Shown here: positions 50,793-61,039 of the stretch, piece by piece
How the letters are laid out: every line of letters begins with the position of its first letter
How positions within the stretch are numbered: position 1 is the stretch's first letter
DNA from: Nymphaea colorata
Lineage: Eukaryota > Streptophyta > Magnoliopsida > Nymphaeales > Nymphaeaceae
DNA: 64,000 bases
Direction of reading: 5' to 3'
Assembly (NCBI RefSeq): GCF_008831285.2
Contig: NC_045139.1
Span: forward strand, 34,385,706-34,449,705
Position numbers and translations under genes: made by a program
Notes under the pieces: model-generated
What the model was told of the DNA's origin: nothing
The model's database searches: none
Seen by the model: the letters and a program-made list of their open reading frames with translations, nothing else

Positions 50793-50820
50793 CTCTCTCT
50801 CTCTCTCTCTCTCTCTTCCT
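50793..50820 (-). promoter_or_regulatory. (GA)n tract in the presumed 5' leader of MATE2
   Basis: A pure CT run on the plus strand, about 45-70 bp upstream of the start codon. The MATE1 counterpart is interrupted. A simple-sequence leader of this kind can vary in length between individuals. A role in expression is inferred only. Confidence 0.4.
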
Positions 50821-50899
50821 CCTCTTTGAAGCTGATCGGACTATCAGCTGCTCAAGCTGCTTCTTATCCGTCCTCTTCCGTCTCTTCTCGCCCTACTTA

Positions 50900-53800
50900 A
50901 TGATTTGTGGATCAGAAGGCAGCCAGACAAGTTGGCCTATCAACCAGTCTTGGCCGTCCACGTGAACGGTTCAGATTGCAGTCAAATTCAGCTTTTTTAA
51001 CAAATGAAATTGAATTCTGTTAGCCCAACTGATATTATAACATTTCTACATGATTCAACATTTATATGTAATCTGTTTGAATTTTATGATCACATCTCAA
51101 TCGGATATCATACTCAATTCAGATTATACAACGAAACTTCATATGAAATTCCAATCGAGTTAGTAATCAGATCGAAACTGTTATTAAACGAATATATATA
51201 CATATATTAGATCGATTTTACATCCCAAGATATTTTCTGGATGATGGGAGTTGCTTATAATACACAAACAAGTTACTCTACGCCGCTAGTTTTTAAACTG
51301 TACGTAAGGAAGTAGGACAAGAGCATAATAAAGTGACTTGCTACCTCTCGGTCAGTAGCTGATCATAAACAAATTAGTTAACGTTGACCATTAGGACCTA
51401 TTAGAGACTGAAGGGCTTGATAGATCCTGAACCCACTCTTTCTCTTAACTAAATTGTTCGGAAGGATTGAAAACAATGAAGTTTCGTTCATAATCGAAAG
51501 TGGAAAAGGCGATGTTCCATCAGCCAACCAAACTAGATACATAGCCACAAAACACCTGTTTTTTTTTTCAAAAAAGAAAAACATTAAAAAATTGAAAAAT
51601 AAGTCAACTGAGTTAAATCTTTTTAGTTTCATAGCGACAAAACAACTGTTTCTTTTTTATTAATTTATAAGATTTTTTAAGTTTTTTTTTTTCAAATTTT
51701 CCATACTTTTCTTTGTTTTTTATGCTAACCGTACTATACTTGATAAGACCTCAAGGCTTGAAACACCAAAACGATATTTGTGACTAGTCTATGACTATGA
51801 TTAGAGAACGATTAAACGTCAGTTGCCTTCCCCTTGGTGTAACTTTACGAAAGTTAGTGACGAGAAGGCATTTCATGCACTAGGGGCGGAACCAAAAATT
51901 TATGCTCTTCGTATATTTTAAATTTTTAAGAGACATCAGCAAATAAATAAAAAAATTATCCTAAAGTATCAATATAAAAAAACTCCATGTGAGCAATTGC
52001 CGACGACGCTGAGCCCATACATGCCTATTCCCTGGTATCAGTGGCGGAGATACTTGTTAGGTGGTGTGGGCAATTGCCTGCATCATCCCAACAAATATCT
52101 TTATTACAATGTTTTCAGATCACATTGTTATGATGATGTTCACACCAAAAACTTATGTTGCCAACTCAAGTGTCCTCCAGTCAAAAAGTCGGAGCTAACA
52201 TCAATATGCATGATGTAATGTAAAAGATGGTGAAAAGCTGGACGAGCTCGCAGCAGACTTAAAGTTGGAGTGTAAGTGTTCAACTCGTCTGTTGATCACT
52301 TAGATACAGCGGCATGTCCCGGAAGCAAAGCTGGTTATGAGCAAACCCTTGTAACACAAGCATGTAATGATTAGAATATCTATTTCCTGTAAAAAGGAGA
52401 CCTCATCCACAGGGCTACAAGGACAAAAAAAAAAGTTAAAAGTCCAAAAAAGACTTTTTTTTTTGTGGTGCATATTTTTATAATCCTATTTTCACAATGT
52501 GAAAACAAAAGTAAGGAAAAAAATCTATTAAAAAATTGTCATACTTAACAAGGACATAAGAGTCTGTGCCACATTTTATAGCAAGCTTAATGTACTAAAA
52601 ATTAAGCAAATTCTTCGCTTAATTTTCAACCGTCCCCTAGGAAAAAAATTTCAATATGTAGTCAGAAGAATCCCATCTAACAATTTAAAAATCAACTATG
52701 ATGAAATCAAACAAGGGGAAAATTAACAAGTCTTGAGCTCTCTGTTTCAGCATTTGGATGTGATGGTAAAATGAATGCGCCAATTTATCCTCTGTCAATC
52801 TTTGTCAAGGAGGCTCGGTATCTATTGTCAATCAGTTCAAATCAGTCACAAATATTATCAAACGACAAGGTTTTTCTCAAGTACAATATGCAAGTTTGAA
52901 AAAAAATACAGTAAATTTTAAAAAGTTTAAATTTATATAAATTAAGAAAAAAATAAAATAAATGACAAACTAATAAAACAACATAAATACGAAGAAGATA
53001 GGTAACAAGTAAAAGCTAAAAAAATGAAACAAGAATTTAATATTAAAAAAATGTTTAAAAATGCCTAAAAAGGAGAAATCATGCAAACACTCACATGTCT
53101 TTTCCATTTTGGCATTTTATAAAAAAAAACTGTTTTATTAAATTCGACTTATTTTTGGGGGGTTTTTAAGACAGTTTTTTTTTTTTTTTTTTTTAAAAGT
53201 GTTTTTCTAACTATGGTTGAAACAGATTTCAGTAGTCTGAAGATTTGGTGAAATGTTGAGCTGACTGGTAGAGAAATGTTGCTTTTAGTGAACCCATATA
53301 TTACCTCTATTAATAGCAGACATCGATCCAAGGAACAACATATGCATCATATGATCCAAAATGAGAACAGAGAAATATTTTACTTCTCCAGGGGGACAAA
53401 GTTGTGCTAAAATGATGGTGATTAAGTTGTCCTTTTAAAGCTTATGTACCTTTTAAAGCTTATGTACTGATGGTGATTTCTGTCTCATAATTTTCTCTTG
53501 AACTTGTATGATGGCTAGAAGGAGACAATCAATGTGGCCAAACAGTTAGAACAAATGCTGTTTGCCATCTCCTTTCAGGTAATAATGCACCCATTCACTT
53601 GGTATAATGCGGCTGGTCGAGATGATTGCTGCATTATCGATGTGTCATGGGTTCGATTCATGTGGATGCCACTCCCCAAGACTGCAAATCTTACATAGCA
53701 CCACAATAACCCAAGTCCCGAAGCAGACCTTTAAGGCCCTAAGGCAGGGGATTAGGGGGGAGGGATCGGCTTCAAAGGTTGCTCACCCCTGCTTTATGTA

Positions 53801-54560
53801 CATTTGATGTGTCTGACATCTTCCAAGTGCTTTTCTTTGCTGTATATCTTGGTTATTTGTTCGTCAATATTTTTAAGTGAAATTGAGTTTGTGGGAAATT
53901 TTTTTTGTTTGTTTATGTGTTTATATATTGTCCTTTATTTGATTAGGGACAAAGTGTAGCCTAAATGAAGAAAACATTCCGTGATGCTATATCAACACTT
54001 GTAACTCATCTATTATGCGACAAAAAGGCCAGTATCGCAACACACATAGTAATTAAACCGCTTCTTAATGTTGGGTTTGTATTACTGAATATTGTTAGTA
54101 AAATGGTTTTCCGTGTCTAAATATGAGACCAAATTCATTCTTTCATAGTAGACACAATATCAGGTATTTCTAACATGAAGATCAAATAGATGAATTTCCT
54201 AAGAAGATAATTATAGAAATTTCCTTTAAAAAAAGAGAGAGAGAGAAGGAGAGAGAAGAAAACGGGGTTCACGCACTCATTGTCCCTGAATGCAATTTGA
54301 TGCGTTGGTATAAAACAAAATGTTGATTTAGTAGTTCAATACAATACTTTCTCCTGTAGTAATAAAAAAAGGTGTTGTTCCCTTGGGGTAAAACTTATTC
54401 ACATTGTTGTTATTGTTTTGCTCAGTTATGTCCGTAGTTAAGAAAATTTTCTTTTCCTTTATGTTCAAATTCAGTTTTCCAATCAAACTGTTTTGAATAA
54501 AGTGCATCTAGTCACTCCTTGATCTTTGGTAAAAAAAATTTCTTGTGGGATTCTCTTTTA
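50900..54560. other. Upstream flank of MATE2, no gene recognised
   Basis: Homologous to the MATE1 flank (23640-27550), but it goes straight from AACCCACT to CTTTCTCTTAAC at about 51437, skipping the counterpart of 24150-25709. The empty hAT site is near 53625-53645. Further right is AT-rich DNA without a recognisable gene. Confidence 0.6.
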
Positions 54561-54579
54561 CTTGAGAGTGGTAACTCCA

Positions 54580-54870
54580 CAGGCCTTCAAGTACCCGCCC
54601 AGGTGTGCCTGACATGGCTAGACCAAACCGAGTTCGAGCCAAGCTGAGTTGGACGGGCCCTCATCAGTCCGGTAATAAAAATATAATATATATTTATTAT
54701 ATTTGGTACATTTGTTTGTTATAAATATTAAATTTATATATTAAATATGGTTTTTTTATTTGTTTTCATTAAAATCAAGTCAGGTTGAGCCATAGGCCCA
54801 GGCTTCAGCCCGACCCAAGCTGAACTTGGAATTTTGCAGGCTGGCCGTCTTGATGTCCATCCTTGCTTTC
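54580..54870. mobile_element. GGCCCAGGC-type MITE-like block
   Basis: GC-rich ends (CCGCCCAGGTGTGCCTGACATG and GCAGGCTGGCCGTCTTGATG, each partly shown) enclose an AT-rich middle, the same layout as 43432-43803. The ends are eroded and no target duplication is seen. It is absent from unit A. Confidence 0.4.
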
Positions 54871-55079
54871 CCTATGTTGGTGTTCTAGCTTGGGCAAATA
54901 TGAGAGGTAAATCTAATAGAATAAATAAGGTACAATTTAACGTAAATGCAATGACTATAGACTTTCAAAATAGAACTAGACTGTTCAACATACCAATGAT
55001 CTGTTTTATCTAAAAATAATGCTAGCAACAACTCCGAATGTTTAGTCTTAAAAGGAATAATTTGTTCAAACTATATTAC

Positions 55080-55440
55080 CTAGCAATGTATCCGAGCTGA
55101 GTCAAGCTTGAGCTTGCCTAGCTTCATATCAAGCTTGATACGAACTGTATATGGCTTGAGCTCGGCTCGATAGACAAAGTCAGGGCTCTAGCTTGATTCA
55201 TTTATGCTCATTTACCAACTTCCCATTTGACCTGACTTCTTTCTTTCATTTTTATGTTAATTATAAAAAAGAAAAAATAACCTAGGTTAAACGAGCTTAC
55301 TTGATTTTAATCGAGTTGAGTTCATGTAACTTGAACTTGACTCATTTATAAACTCAAGTTTTGTAGTAAAGTTTTTGCTTGACTCGTTTAACAAATGAGT
55401 AGGGCTTGAGTTGGCTCGACTTATCATATATCCCTAATAC
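55080..55440. mobile_element. TCGAG-family block in unit B
   Basis: Counterpart of 33110-33470, with the same words and a few per cent divergence by eye. Confidence 0.5.
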
Positions 55441-56662
55441 TACCCAAGTAACAATTGAATACAAATTTAGGGAGCTTCATACATTGTTTTCTCATTTTTT
55501 ACTATCATTTTGGCCTTTGCAATGGTTTCATTCTTAAGAACCCTAATAAAGTCGTCTTGCATGAAGACCGCCATGGTGTTCTTGCACTAAGATCAATATC
55601 CTCTAATAATGATACATTTTACTGTATACTTTTTAATATCATTTACTCATTAATTTCAGAAGGGTCAATTATTAGCATATATAAGGGTTTTCAATGAGAA
55701 TTTATCCTATCCTACGATCAACATACATTAAAGTTGGTATCAACAAGTTTGGTGGCGTTATTCAAAATTCAGTCTATACAGCTTTGTCACTTGGCATCCC
55801 AACAGGCAATATCTCATGTTTTCTTAAGTTACATACATAATTTTCTCCCTTTATACATATTCTGATCATGAGGAATTGTAGAGGCTACTTTGGGCAAAGG
55901 TTGAAGACCATCCATACCTTCATTGTAAAAACTGCAGGTCTGGCACTCAGTAAAAATATGGTTTGGCTTTCAATGTGAAGTCTTCAACCTTCATTATGCT
56001 AACTTTTACAACTACTTCCTTTTCGAAGGGAGCAAGATAATTACATCCTACTGAAAAAAAAAGAAGAAAACTTTTTGTTCTTAGGATGTTGAGAATGAGA
56101 GAAAGAAAGAGAACCAAGAATAGAACACAAATTTTTACGTGGTTCGATTCATAGACCTACATCCATGATGAGTGCCAAAGCAACTACTCCTTTGCTTTTC
56201 TCTTTTTTCTTATTTTCTCTCTTTGCTTTACAAGTATCTTTAAGATACATGAGGAAGCTAGAATCAATGAAGAAGATCGTTTTTTTTAAGTATCTGAGAA
56301 TCTTTCAACAACTTTGACATAAACTGCTTTAGGAAAATGCATATGTTGACTTACCAAGCTGATGGAATAATTGATGTCAGGTCATATCGCAGTTAGATAG
56401 ATTACTTCGCCACAAGTGTTTGATAGCTTGTCACATTTCTATGGGCATGTGAGCTGGCCAAGTTTAGGGTACACTTCTATGGGCATGTCAGCTGGCCTAA
56501 TACATGTTTTTAATGTTTCTTTAAGTAAATCAAGTATGTACATGTGTTAGCTCAAAAAATGCCTTTCTTGCACCTAGCGAGTTCGATCCCTAAAAAGTAC
56601 TTTAGTTTGCCCAGGTGCTTGATCTCAAAAGTATTGTGAAGATACCACTTTGTATGAGCTAT

Positions 56663-57452
56663 TCACTGTTCATCATTGCCTGTAAATACTATGTCATCCA
56701 CATAAACCAATACAACAATAATTTTATCGTTAGATCTCTTGCTGAAAACTAAATTATCTAAATAGCATATGGTGAATTTTGTGCTCTCCATTGCATTGCT
56801 TAATTTTGGTAGCATGCTTTGGGAGATTGTTTCAATCCATAAATCAACTTCATGAGTATGCAAACAAGATTTAGATTACATTTCACAAAGTGGTCTGGTG
56901 GAAGGTTCATATGTACTTCTTCTTAGAGGTCATCCTATAAAAGAGCATTTTTCTCATCTAATTGAAACAATGGCCACTCAAAATTAGAAGCAATGGATAG
57001 GAGAATTCTGATGGTAGTCATTTTCACTATAGGGGCAAAAGTGTCTTTGTAGTCAAACCCTTGGATTTGAGTATACCCTTTAGCAAGCACTGTTGAGAGG
57101 AAGATCCCTTGCCCCTCCTCATTCTCCACAGGAGTCTCTGCCCGCTTGGAAGCCATGTCTTATGATGTTCAATGAAGCCATCAGTCTTGTACTTGGTTTT
57201 TAAGATCCACTTGCACCCAACTGCACGTTTTCCCATTTAGAGAGTAACTAGTTCCCGTGTATGATTTTTGTGTAGAGCATCTAGCTCTTTATGCATGGCT
57301 TCAACCCAAATCTTTTGGTCTTTGGCTTCCTGGTAAGTAGTTGGATCTCTTTGCTTTTCAATATGGATGAGGAAGGCCACATGGTGTTTGGCATGGTGGT
57401 GATAACATAAATTTTTTTTATAAAGGATGAGTAACTGCAATGTAAGTGACAA
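56663..57452 (-). pseudogene. copia reverse transcriptase remnant, unit B
   Basis: Pieces in three frames: [52 protein letters not shown] and LVYVDDIVFT. The catalytic pair is YVDD here against YMDD in unit A. A short foreign-looking segment at about 57082-57152 splits RLVAKGYTQ compared with unit A. Confidence 0.85.
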
Positions 57453-57676
57453 AGTCTTCTAAATGTTTAGGTAGCTAAATGTTTCAAGAAGATCTTCTTA
57501 GAATGGGTTCAGACGGGTGAGATTCTATGGTCTACAATTAAAGTTCAATTGGATCTATAGTTCTAATTCCAATGCTTTGATCGGCTTGAGGTTCAAAAGA
57601 GATACTTCAATATTGTTTGGATCATATTAAAGGTTTTCAATGGTCTCTCTTTCTTGAGGGTCACTATGGTGATGGG

Positions 57677-58445
57677 TTATGGTGATATTAAAATCATTGT
57701 ACTGCAGAACGTTAGGCGTGACCATGTTTTTGTGCTTGAAACTATCCTCCCCTTGCCTTGCATAGTGAGACAAATATGGACTTTTTCATCAAATAATACG
57801 TCACGAAATATATGAATATGATTGGGGGCAACGTCATAGCATCTGTATCTTTTTTTTTTGTAGATGAGTAGCCCAAGAAAATGCATTTTTTTTTGCTTTG
57901 TGGCTGAGTTTGTCTGCAGTTTTACTTTTAACATAGACAATGCATCCAAAAATTCTCATGTGGTCAAACTTTAAATTTTCTTTCCATGAGGACTTTCAAT
58001 AGAACTTTTCTAAGAAGAATTCTTGTGGGTGTGTGGTTGATTGATAGTATAACAAGTTGTCAAGATTGTATCATTCCAAAAGGAACATTCATTTCAAACA
58101 ATAAAAAAGTCATTTCTAGAGAAGATGATTTTTCTATTCCGCCACCCTATTTTGTTGGGGTGTATCAACAAAGGTGAATTGATGGTTCATCCCACCTTCT
58201 TTTTAAAATTGTTCAAAAATTTGGTTTTTATATTCCGTATCATTGACAGATAGAAGACATTTTATATGGGTTTCAATTGATTTTCAACATTTTGTAAAAT
58301 TCTAGAAATTTTGCAAAAACTTCAATCCTTGGTTTTTAATAAATAAATCCACGTAATTTATGAAAAATCATCAATAAGTATAAGATAATAGTGAAAATTT
58401 GAATATGAGTTCACCAGAACTCATCCCCACACATATGTATGCAAT
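57677..58445 (-). pseudogene. copia integrase remnant, unit B
   Basis: The C-terminal part (ALSMLKVKLQTNSATKQKK, then DVLFDEKVHICL) is recognisable by comparison with 36345-36830. The core, including the HTDMWGP counterpart, is degraded and partly deleted near 58440. Confidence 0.7.
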
Positions 58446-59149
58446 AAGTATGAGATAATAGCATACTTGCAAGTTTCACAAACATGCAAGTCATAATTCA
58501 AATTTGGTAATAAAAATAGTCAAGGCATGATATAATGGGTGGCCAAGTCTCTGATGCCAAAGTTCCTGATCTCGGTTGATTTGGGCAGTCAAGGCACATT
58601 GCTTAATTTTCAGCATATATAGCCCGTTTTCTTGAGTTCCCTCACCAATCTTCCTCTTTGATATAGGCAATTTAAAATTTTAACTACTTTTGAAACAGAC
58701 AAGAAGTTAGTTGAGGGATAAGGCATATAAAGCACTTTAGATTTAGTACAATTTCTATGAAAATCTAACTCTCATTCTCACTTGAACATGCATAGAGGAG
58801 TCATTCACAATAATGACAATTTTTTTCTTGGCGTAGAAGAATAATTGCTAAGGTTATGGTAGTCCATGGACATATGATCACTAGCTCTAGAAACGACTAT
58901 CCAATAATTAAACATCACGGAAATAAGAGCATTACCAATAACGCTTGTAGATGCTTCAGAACCATTTTATTGCTCTTTGTTGTAAAGATCCTTAACATTT
59001 TTAAGCAATTCATTTATTTTTTCCAGCAACTAAGGAAGATTTGAAGTGTCCAAAGATTTGGCTGCAACTTTGACTACGACGGTGTGCTTTCTTTTTCACT
59101 TTTTTCTGACTTCATGGTGGCCGGTTTTCCACGGAGGAGCCAACACATT

Positions 59150-60020
59150 TCCTTAGTATGACACTTCTTTTTACGATGACAACGGAATCATTTTGGATGG
59201 TTCTTCCACTTGTTTTCATTGCTTTTATTAACTCAATAATAGGCAACCTGTTCCACATCACTGGAGTTCTCCTTTGGAGGATCAAAATTTTGAAGCATTA
59301 TTCTTTTTCTAAATTCATCTCTAATAAGAATGAAGCAAACATTGCTAAGAGAAGGAAGTTCTAGGGACATTAAAATTTCACTTTGGATGAGTTCACACTT
59401 TGAGACAAGGGTCGCAAGAAGTTCAGGAATTTCTTGTTGTTCATGCATTTTTTCTCTAGACCTAAGAGTAACAGACATATGCATAAGATAGTCAAGTTCA
59501 TCCCACATACCTTGGATGTTGGCTAGAAGATCACCGAAATTTTGGTTTTGTTTCTCAAGATCCCGAATACATTGAAAGAGTTGATACATACCAGCAATGT
59601 CATTTTTTTTTTTTCACTATAGAGTTCCTTCGCCTTTCTCCAAATTTGGTGAGCAGTTTTTGCAAAATAAAATCTTTGGGCAACCTTTGGCCCCATAGAG
59701 CTACTCAACCAAGACATTAAGAGATGATTGGTGGATCGTCACTCTCAGTAAGATGGATTTGTTTCAGCAGGTTTTGAAAAATCTTCGGTGACAAAATCCA
59801 ACTTGTTTCAGCCTCTCAAATAGAACATTGTAGATTTGGGCCAAGTCAAATAGTTGTTGTCGTTTAGAAATAGAGAAGCAATTTTGTTTGCAGTTCTTGG
59901 TTGCTCCCGCACGATAATTTTTTCACCAATCTACTGATGGTTCCAAAGTTGAGTCTTTTGTCATGATCAAATGAGCAGGATCCGGCAGCCAAGACATAAG
60001 CCAAATGTGCCATGAATGAA
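59150..60020 (-). pseudogene. copia gag remnant, unit B
   Basis: Contains SWLSSSMGPKVAQRFYFAKT, AHQIWRKAKELYSEK, YQLFQCIRDLEKQNQNF and MWDELDYLM, typical of the plant copia gag (UBN2-like) region. A degraded zinc-knuckle (CHTKEMCW) follows near 59150. It is interrupted by frameshifts. This is the part missing from the unit A copy. Confidence 0.85.
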
Positions 60021-60021
60021 A

Positions 60022-60039
60022 GTAATTGCTCTGATACCA
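60022..60039 (-). other. Primer binding site of copia (initiator Met tRNA)
   Basis: Directly after the 5' LTR tip the minus strand reads TGGTATCAGAGCAATTAC. TGGTATCAGAGC is the standard plant copia primer site, complementary to the 3' end of initiator methionine tRNA. Confidence 0.9.
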
Positions 60040-60389
60040 TGTTGAGAATGAGAGAAAGAAAGAGAACCAAGAAAAGAACACATATTTTTACGTGGTTCGG
60101 TTCGTAGACCTACATCCACGATGAATGCTAAAGCAGTTACTCCTTTGGCTTTCTCTTTTTTATTATTTTCTCTCTTTCCTTTAGAAGTATATTAAAGATA
60201 CATATGAGGAAGGCTAAAATCAATGTAGAAGATCGTTGGTAGACTTTGTATACAAAACTCAAAAAGATTGTCAAGAATATCACCAACATATATTGCAATA
60301 TATCAAAAAGATTGTTCAAAAAATTTAATAAGGCAAGAATGAGAGTGAACCGTTGAGCATGCTGGGTTGAATGTAGCGACTACTTTCAA
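60040..60389 (-). repeat. 5' LTR of the unit B copia
   Basis: About 350 bp, from TGTTGAGAATGAGAG to ACTTTCAAC, matching 34118-34468 and 41104-41460. The flank to the right (TTAACGACTGAACCAGGTTG) is shared with 41466 onward, which shows the insertion predates duplication. Confidence 0.85.
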
Positions 60390-61039
60390 CCAAATCTTAA
60401 CGACTGAACCAGGTTGCTGGTAGTAATTATGGTTCTTATAGAAGTCTCAACTCCATGATAGAGATACGCAATGGAGACGTCTTTGCATGGGACAAAGGAA
60501 ACAAACTAAATTAAAATCTTATGTATGTCTGGAAGATACAAGAACTAACAATCCAGCCCTAACAATTTTTGCACAAACTGAAGGAACGTGTAATACAACG
60601 GACAAATGCCAACCAAAATAGATGATCACCTGTTTGACATTTTGTTCTATATTATTGCCTGTCATCTGTGCTTTATTAATTAGTAACATGAAGTTACAAG
60701 AATGTACCATAATAAAAATCTTATGAACTTTATAAAGGATGAAACAGATAATTGATTAGTGTTTGAATATGAAAGTGGTTGAAATATCAAAATCTTATGG
60801 TAAAAATGCAATAGCAGACAACTACTTCAAAAGGGTTCACGAGAGAGCTACTAGCTCTTCAAACTAATGGTAGGTGAGGTCGTTTCCTTTTCTCCATCTG
60901 TTATTTTGGCTCCAACCACCTGACGCCATTCCAGTACCTCCATTGACCAACAAAGCTGCTCCGAAGACAGACTGAACTCATGCATGTACTGTAGTTCTGA
61001 GTGCCGTGCACTGCACCAATCTCCTGTCTATTTACTTCG

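Larger units (their letters stand above)
56087..60389 (-). mobile_element. Ty1/copia retrotransposon of unit B, decayed
   Basis: The same insertion as at 34118-41460, duplicated with the unit. The 5' LTR is at 60040-60389. The 3' LTR (56087-about 56280) is cut short: sequence jumps at a T-run from inside the LTR to the counterpart of 34993, losing about 670 bp (LTR end, polypurine tract, RNase H end). It has no 2.9-kb insertion, so gag is longer here. All frames are broken. Confidence 0.9.
41723..60650. repeat. Segmental duplication unit B (MATE2, flank, copia)
   Basis: About 18.9 kb, same order as unit A but without the hAT element and the 2.9-kb copia insertion. It has its own MITE at 43432 and extra DNA in MATE2 intron 1. 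The last part, 60389-60650, is homologous to 41460-41722. Confidence 0.85.
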
